Positions 13,772-17,384 of a stretch of DNA of 17,384 nt are shown one piece after another. The position numbers and the translations under genes were made by a program. The notes beneath the pieces were generated by a model. It ran no database searches and was not told where the DNA came from. It saw only the letters and a program-made list of their open reading frames with translations. Location of the stretch: contig DJML01000108.1 of NCBI GenBank assembly GCA_002436505.1, positions 11,876 through 29,259 of the forward strand. Reading direction: 5' to 3'. Origin of the DNA: Bacteroidetes bacterium UBA6491. Its GTDB lineage: Bacteria; Bacteroidota; Bacteroidia; NS11-12g; UBA9320. Each line of letters begins with the position of its first letter. Within the stretch, counting starts at the first letter, position 1.

Positions 13772-15157
13772 TTATAAGCCCTTTAACTCACTTACCAGTT
13801 TGGTAAGTGCCGCTTTGGCGTCACCAAATAGCATCGAGGTATTGTCGTGGAAGAACAGCTCATTTTCGATACCTGCATATCCGGGTTTCATGGACCTCTT
13901 GTTAACGATCACATGTTTAGCCAGTTCTACGTCAAGTATAGGCATCCCGAATATTGGACTTGAGGGATCATTATGAGCGGCAGGGTTCACCACGTCATTT
14001 GCTCCGACAACCAAAACCACATCAGTATTTTTAAACTCCGGGTTTATGTCGTCCATTTCAACCAATTTATCATAATCCACATTGGATTCTGCAAGAAGTA
14101 CGTTCATATGGCCCGGCATTCTACCTGCCACTGGGTGAACAGCGTATTTAACCTGTACTCCCTTGCTCTCAAGCAATTGTTCAAGTTCATGAATCACATG
14201 TTGTGCCTGAGCCACTGCCAGTCCGTAACCCGGAACAATAACCACGCTTCGGGAATAATTCATCAGAACTGCTGCGTCAGTAACACTCATTTCTTTAATA
14301 GAACCGGTAATCTCCGAGCCTCCTTCAGCAGTTTCACCAAAGGCCCCGAATATAACGTTCTTCAACGGACGGTTCATGGCCTTACACATTGCAAGGGTAA
14401 GTATGGTACCTGCTGAGCCTACCAGGATACCACCTGTCAGCATTACCATATTGCCATAAAGGAACCCACCAAAAGCAGCCGCCAGACCAGTAAATGAGTT
14501 CAATAATGAAATAACAACAGGCATGTCTGCTCCACCAATTGGGATAACGAACAGAATACCGTACAGAATGGCTGCACCAAACAGAATATAGAGGAAAACC
14601 GGATCCTGAACCTTTGCTACCACAAGATAAATGGCAGCAAAGATAATAGCAGCCATTATTGCCGTGTTGAGGATGTTGTAACGTGGCAATCGAATTGCCT
14701 TGTTCATAGTGCCGTTAAGTTTTGCCCAGGCGATCATACTGCCCGAAAAAGACACACTACCGATAACCATACCTGCCACAATGAAAGCAACAGACTGTGG
14801 GTCACCAGAATTATGCGGAAACTCGATCAGACCAATCAATGCGGCACAGGCGCCACCCATACCATTGAACATCGAAACCAGTTCAGGCATTGCGGTCATT
14901 TTTACCTTTTTTGCGGTGATCCAACCAGTTATTGTTCCAATAGTTATTGCTATAAGTATCAGCACGTAGATCATAGGATCTACCGGTCCGGAGTGTCCGG
15001 GTTTATAGATCAGCAAAGTCCCTGCTATAGCAATTCCCATCCCTATCGCTGCAATTGAATTACCTCTGCGGGCAGTCTGGGGATTTCCAAGCCTTTTTAA
15101 GCCTATGATAAAGGTTAAAGAGGCGATCAGATATATTATTTCTAACAGATGTTCCAT
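13772..15157 (-). CDS. pntB: NAD(P) transhydrogenase subunit beta
   Basis: PntB carries most of the proton-channel helices (domain II) and the NADP(H)-binding domain III of the proton-translocating transhydrogenase, which makes NADPH from NADH at the expense of the proton gradient. The 461-residue length is typical. About nine hydrophobic segments cover residues 1-265. Domain III follows with VIVPGYGLAVAQAQ, YAVHPVAGRMPGHMNVLLAE, VGANDVVNPAA, GMPILDV and KRSMKPGYAGIEN. The start ATG is six bases after the pntAB stop. A 9-bp hairpin lies in its last codons (13789-13809). Confidence 0.97.
   Translation of the reverse strand: MEHLLEIIYLIASLTFIIGLKRLGNPQTARRGNSIAAIGMGIAIAGTLLIYKPGHSGPVDPMIYVLILIAITIGTITGWITAKKVKMTAMPELVSMFNGMGGACAALIGLIEFPHNSGDPQSVAFIVAGMVIGSVSFSGSMIAWAKLNGTMNKAIRLPRYNILNTAIMAAIIFAAIYLVVAKVQDPVFLYILFGAAILYGILFVIPIGGADMPVVISLLNSFTGLAAAFGGFLYGNMVMLTGGILVGSAGTILTLAMCKAMNRPLKNVIFGAFGETAEGGSEITGSIKEMSVTDAAVLMNYSRSVVIVPGYGLAVAQAQHVIHELEQLLESKGVQVKYAVHPVAGRMPGHMNVLLAESNVDYDKLVEMDDINPEFKNTDVVLVVGANDVVNPAAHNDPSSPIFGMPILDVELAKHVIVNKRSMKPGYAGIENELFFHDNTSMLFGDAKAALTKLVSELKGL
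13789..13809. repeat. 9-bp inverted repeat at the 3' end of pntB
   Basis: CACTTACCA (13789-13797) and TGGTAAGTG (13801-13809) are perfect reverse complements separated by three bases. On the pntB mRNA this is a 9-bp stem with an AAC loop about 15 bases before the stop codon. No U-tract follows, so it is not a standard terminator. It might stabilise the 3' end or simply be chance. Confidence 0.5.
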
Positions 15158-15163
15158 TTTTTC

Positions 15164-15478
15164 TTACTTCTTCTTTTTAAACATCTCAAGCATTCTGTCA
15201 GTAACGACAAATCCCCCGACAACATTCAATGTACCGAGAACTACAGCTAAAAAGCCCAATACCAGTGCCGGAACATTTTCCATCCCTGTATTTAGCATTA
15301 CCAGTATAGCTCCTATTATAACTACCCCATGAATAGCATTGGCTCCTGACATAAGCGGCGTATGCAATACTGCCGGTACGTGTCCGATCACCTCTACTCC
15401 GACAAAAATCATCAGTACGATGATGTAGATCATTTGGAGCACACCGGGGTCTTCAAATAATGCAATAATCTTTTCCAT
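15164..15478 (-). CDS. pntAB: NAD(P) transhydrogenase subunit alpha part 2 (membrane)
   Basis: This 104-residue protein corresponds to the C-terminal membrane part of E. coli PntA, encoded as a separate subunit as in Rhodospirillum rubrum. It has three hydrophobic helices (about 16-33, 46-63, 69-92) that join PntB in domain II. The stretch VIGHVPAVLHTPLMSGANAIHGVVIIGA is characteristic of the family, including the conserved HTPLMS turn. The start ATG is five bases after the pntAA stop and its stop is six bases before pntB, giving a tight three-gene operon. Confidence 0.95.
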   Translation of the reverse strand: MEKIIALFEDPGVLQMIYIIVLMIFVGVEVIGHVPAVLHTPLMSGANAIHGVVIIGAILVMLNTGMENVPALVLGFLAVVLGTLNVVGGFVVTDRMLEMFKKKK

Positions 15479-15483
15479 ATATT

Positions 15484-16584
15484 CTATTCTGAAATTCTAA
15501 CTTGTCCTTTGTGAGTTATCAATGTGGCATTGGTGATCTCTTCTTCCAATTCCAACTTAAATCCTTCGGCCGTTGCCAGATGTTTAAGAAAATTCTCAAC
15601 ATTTTTAGCGTACAGTTCACTGGCATTTGTTGCCAGAGTTGATGGCAGATTGCTTTTTCCTACGACCCTTACCCCATTGATCTCAACGATCTCATCCAGT
15701 TTACTTACTTCGCAGTTACCACCTTGCTCCACAGCCATGTCAACGATCACAGCTCCGCGTTTCATTTGCCTTACCTGTTCCTCTGTGATCAATACAGGTG
15801 CCTTTCTGCCCGGCACAAGCGCCGTTGTTATAACAAGATCCGCACTGAACAATGATTTATTAACTGCTTCGCGCTGTTTTTGCTGATACTCTTCTGATGC
15901 TTCCCTGGCATAACCTCCTTCAGAACCTACTTCTCCTTCCACGGTAATGAACTTTCCGCCAAGCGATTCACATTGCTCTTTTGTTTCCGGACGAACATCG
16001 GTTGCTTCAACTACTGCACCGAGTCTTTTAGCGGTGGCAATGGCCTGTAATCCTGCAACGCCAATACCGTAGATCAACACCTTGGAAGGAGTGACCGTGC
16101 CGGCAGCAGTCATCATAAGAGGAAAGATCCGCGTTAGCTCATTTGCACCCAGGATCACCGCCTTATAACCTGCAAGATTGCTTTGCGAACTCAGGACGTC
16201 CATGCTTTGTGCCCTTGATATACGGGGTATGGCATCCATTGAAAAGGAAGAGACCCCTTTCGCGGCGAGTTTTTCGATCAAACCTGTATTGGTCCTGTGA
16301 AAAAGAAGGCTGAACCAATACTGGCCTTCCTTTAACTCATCAACAGTACTTTCATCAGGAGGGTTTATTGCGATCAGGACATCACTTTGGGCAATAACTT
16401 CCTGCCGTGATACAATGGCGCAATCAACCTCTTTGTACATTTCATCATTGAAAGCTGAAGCAAGTCCAGCGTCTTTCTCCAGCACACAGGAATGTCCTTG
16501 CGCGATCAGTGTTGCGGCAACTTTTGGAGAGATAGATACCCTTTTCTCTCCCTGCCTTGTTTCTTTTAAAATGCCTAATTTCAA
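15484..16584 (-). CDS. pntAA: NAD(P) transhydrogenase subunit alpha part 1
   Basis: PntAA is the soluble NAD(H)-binding domain I of transhydrogenase. The 366-residue protein starts KLGILKETRQGEKRVSISP, as in alanine dehydrogenase relatives. It has the RQD loop (R121, Q126, D129 in PRISRAQSMD), which distinguishes transhydrogenase from alanine dehydrogenase, and a Rossmann motif GIGVAG (173-178) with D196 at the end of the second strand. The transhydrogenase assignment is confirmed by pntAB and pntB downstream. The start is a TTG at 16584; no ATG exists upstream in frame. That TTG is itself the end of a TAGTTTTG sequence, so the usual -7 reading conflicts with this start. Confidence 0.95.
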   Translation of the reverse strand: MKLGILKETRQGEKRVSISPKVAATLIAQGHSCVLEKDAGLASAFNDEMYKEVDCAIVSRQEVIAQSDVLIAINPPDESTVDELKEGQYWFSLLFHRTNTGLIEKLAAKGVSSFSMDAIPRISRAQSMDVLSSQSNLAGYKAVILGANELTRIFPLMMTAAGTVTPSKVLIYGIGVAGLQAIATAKRLGAVVEATDVRPETKEQCESLGGKFITVEGEVGSEGGYAREASEEYQQKQREAVNKSLFSADLVITTALVPGRKAPVLITEEQVRQMKRGAVIVDMAVEQGGNCEVSKLDEIVEINGVRVVGKSNLPSTLATNASELYAKNVENFLKHLATAEGFKLELEEEITNATLITHKGQVRISE

Positions 16585-16609
16585 AACTAAATGAATTTCG
16601 GTAAAGCTA
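16582..16609 (-). promoter_or_regulatory. Candidate -7 elements at the pntAA start
   Basis: Two minus-strand matches compete. TAGTTTTG (16589-16582) is perfect but its last three bases are the TTG start codon. TAGCTTTA (16609-16602) has one mismatch and lies five bases before an in-frame ATT (16596-16594), mirroring the layout at uvrB and dusB. Which is used cannot be told from sequence. Confidence 0.35.
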
Positions 16610-16634
16610 ATTTTTTTATCACTTCAAAAAACTG

Positions 16635-17384
16635 TTATTTCTCATTTGCATTTTCAGGCATGAGAACAGTTACAAGATAATCCCCGGAAAGGTACTTTTT
16701 AGCAATGGATTGAAGATCTTCCGCAGAAAGATCATCTATCGCTTTAAGCTTATCGTCCGGTGAACTGAAATCATCATTGTAATACGCAGTATTTCTCAAA
16801 TGATTCAGCCAAAATCTATTCTTTTGAACGTTCTGTTCAACTTCTCTTATTTGTGCTTGTCTGACCTTTTCAACGTCTTTATCGTCCGGGCCTGATTCTA
16901 TTATTTTCCTCAGCTCGCCAATTGCTGCATCCGTTAATGTATCGACATTTTCAGGACCACATGGGAAACCGATCGCAAAAATCAATCTGGTGTAGACATC
17001 TCTTGACACATAGCCATAGGCACTTGTTCCATAAACACCGCTCATTTCCTCTCGTAGTTGCTCGATAAGCTTGATTGTAAGTAATTCTCCCAAAGATTCC
17101 AGGAGATATGCCTCTTTTTTATCGTACTTAACTTCCTTAATAAAAGATATCCGAACGCTGCTTTTTTGGTCCAGACCTTTATTTACAACAAGTTTATCAG
17201 GTGCTGAACGTGCTCTCATTCCGACATCTTTAGCGACTTCTTTGTTTTTTGATGAAGGAAGATCACCTAAGTATCGGGTGCAATGATCTTTTAGAACATC
17301 AACATCAAAATTTCCTACAAAAACAAAGGTGAAGTCGCTGCCATATTTGAATCTTTCCTTATAGATCTTATATATCTGGTTATA
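16635..17384 (-). CDS. M16-family zinc peptidase, C-terminal part (partial)
   Basis: The minus-strand frame is open from its stop at 16635 to the window edge, giving 249 residues of a longer protein that begins outside. The visible part is the C-terminal domain of an insulinase/pitrilysin-like (M16) peptidase: FTFVFVGNFD, then LGDLPSSK, a helical block ending LREEMSGVYGTSAYG, and AIGFPCGPENVD. The LREE...GVYG stretch is the conserved Arg-Tyr region of the inactive-half domain that helps bind substrate. The HxxEH zinc motif would be in the N-terminal half and is not seen. In Bacteroidota such proteins are often exported, but the signal region is missing here. It lies 50 bases upstream of pntAA on the same strand, and co-transcription is possible. 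Confidence 0.88.
   Translation of the reverse strand, partial: YNQIYKIYKERFKYGSDFTFVFVGNFDVDVLKDHCTRYLGDLPSSKNKEVAKDVGMRARSAPDKLVVNKGLDQKSSVRISFIKEVKYDKKEAYLLESLGELLTIKLIEQLREEMSGVYGTSAYGYVSRDVYTRLIFAIGFPCGPENVDTLTDAAIGELRKIIESGPDDKDVEKVRQAQIREVEQNVQKNRFWLNHLRNTAYYNDDFSSPDDKLKAIDDLSAEDLQSIAKKYLSGDYLVTVLMPENANEK

Noticed and set aside
13973..14416. 147-codon plus-strand frame inside pntB
   Set aside because: Antisense to a confident gene, His/Cys-rich composition typical of a reverse-strand shadow.
1..17384. tRNA, rRNA, CRISPR array, insertion sequence, riboswitch
   Set aside because: No cloverleaf-like segment, repeated spacer array, transposase or inverted terminal repeats, and no gap large enough for a known riboswitch class were seen.

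Overview
The window looks like a piece of a Bacteroidota chromosome. I infer this from several signs. The proteins match Bacteroidota-type families: an OmpA-like barrel protein with a short signal peptide, a SPASM radical-SAM protein, an 'SRMD' TraR/DksA-type protein, a 200-residue SprT-like protein and an exported C1 peptidase. Obvious Shine-Dalgarno sequences are missing. Copies of the Bacteroidota -7 promoter element TAnnTTTG stand in front of several genes. The order cannot be fixed from this sequence. All of it looks like housekeeping chromosome: I see no tRNA, rRNA, CRISPR, insertion sequence or phage gene, and no gene-free stretch over 300 bases.

Layout. 1-78 may be the 3' tail of an upstream gene. 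148-1167 (+) is a radical-SAM/SPASM enzyme. 1293-2372 (+) is an OmpA-family outer-membrane protein that converges on uvrB (2435-4453, -), with a hairpin terminator between them. uvrB diverges from a rimB-like/rimK pair (4582-5930, +), which modifies or processes poly-glutamate tails, probably on ribosomal protein S6. rimK converges on dusB (5950-6939, -). dusB is head-to-head with a plus-strand run: CPBP membrane protease, cdsA, glutamate dehydrogenase and phosphatidylserine decarboxylase (6942-10745). Then come a small Cys/Lys-rich exported protein, a TraR/DksA zinc-finger protein, a SprT-like metalloprotein and an exported bleomycin-hydrolase-like peptidase (10768-13151, +), then mscL (13272-13682, +). 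The right end is on the minus strand: a three-subunit proton-translocating NAD(P) transhydrogenase operon (pntAA-pntAB-pntB reading leftward, 16584-13772) and the C-terminal part of an M16 peptidase that runs off the window.

How they work together. cdsA makes CDP-diacylglycerol and psd completes phosphatidylethanolamine synthesis, so the CPBP-cdsA-gdh-psd run is largely a membrane-lipid operon with a glutamate dehydrogenase set inside it. The transhydrogenase uses the proton gradient to make NADPH. UvrB repairs DNA; DusB and RimK act on the translation apparatus. MscL protects against osmotic downshock.

The most interesting material is regulatory. A recurring layout puts a TAnnTTTG-like element exactly five bases before an ATG, which suggests leaderless transcripts. 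dusB and the CPBP gene have start codons only two bases apart. Four ATGTTC half-sites lie in and at the edge of the 128-base uvrB/rimB gap. An 88-residue exported protein with clustered Cys/His has no known role. I did not find a clearly new multi-gene system.
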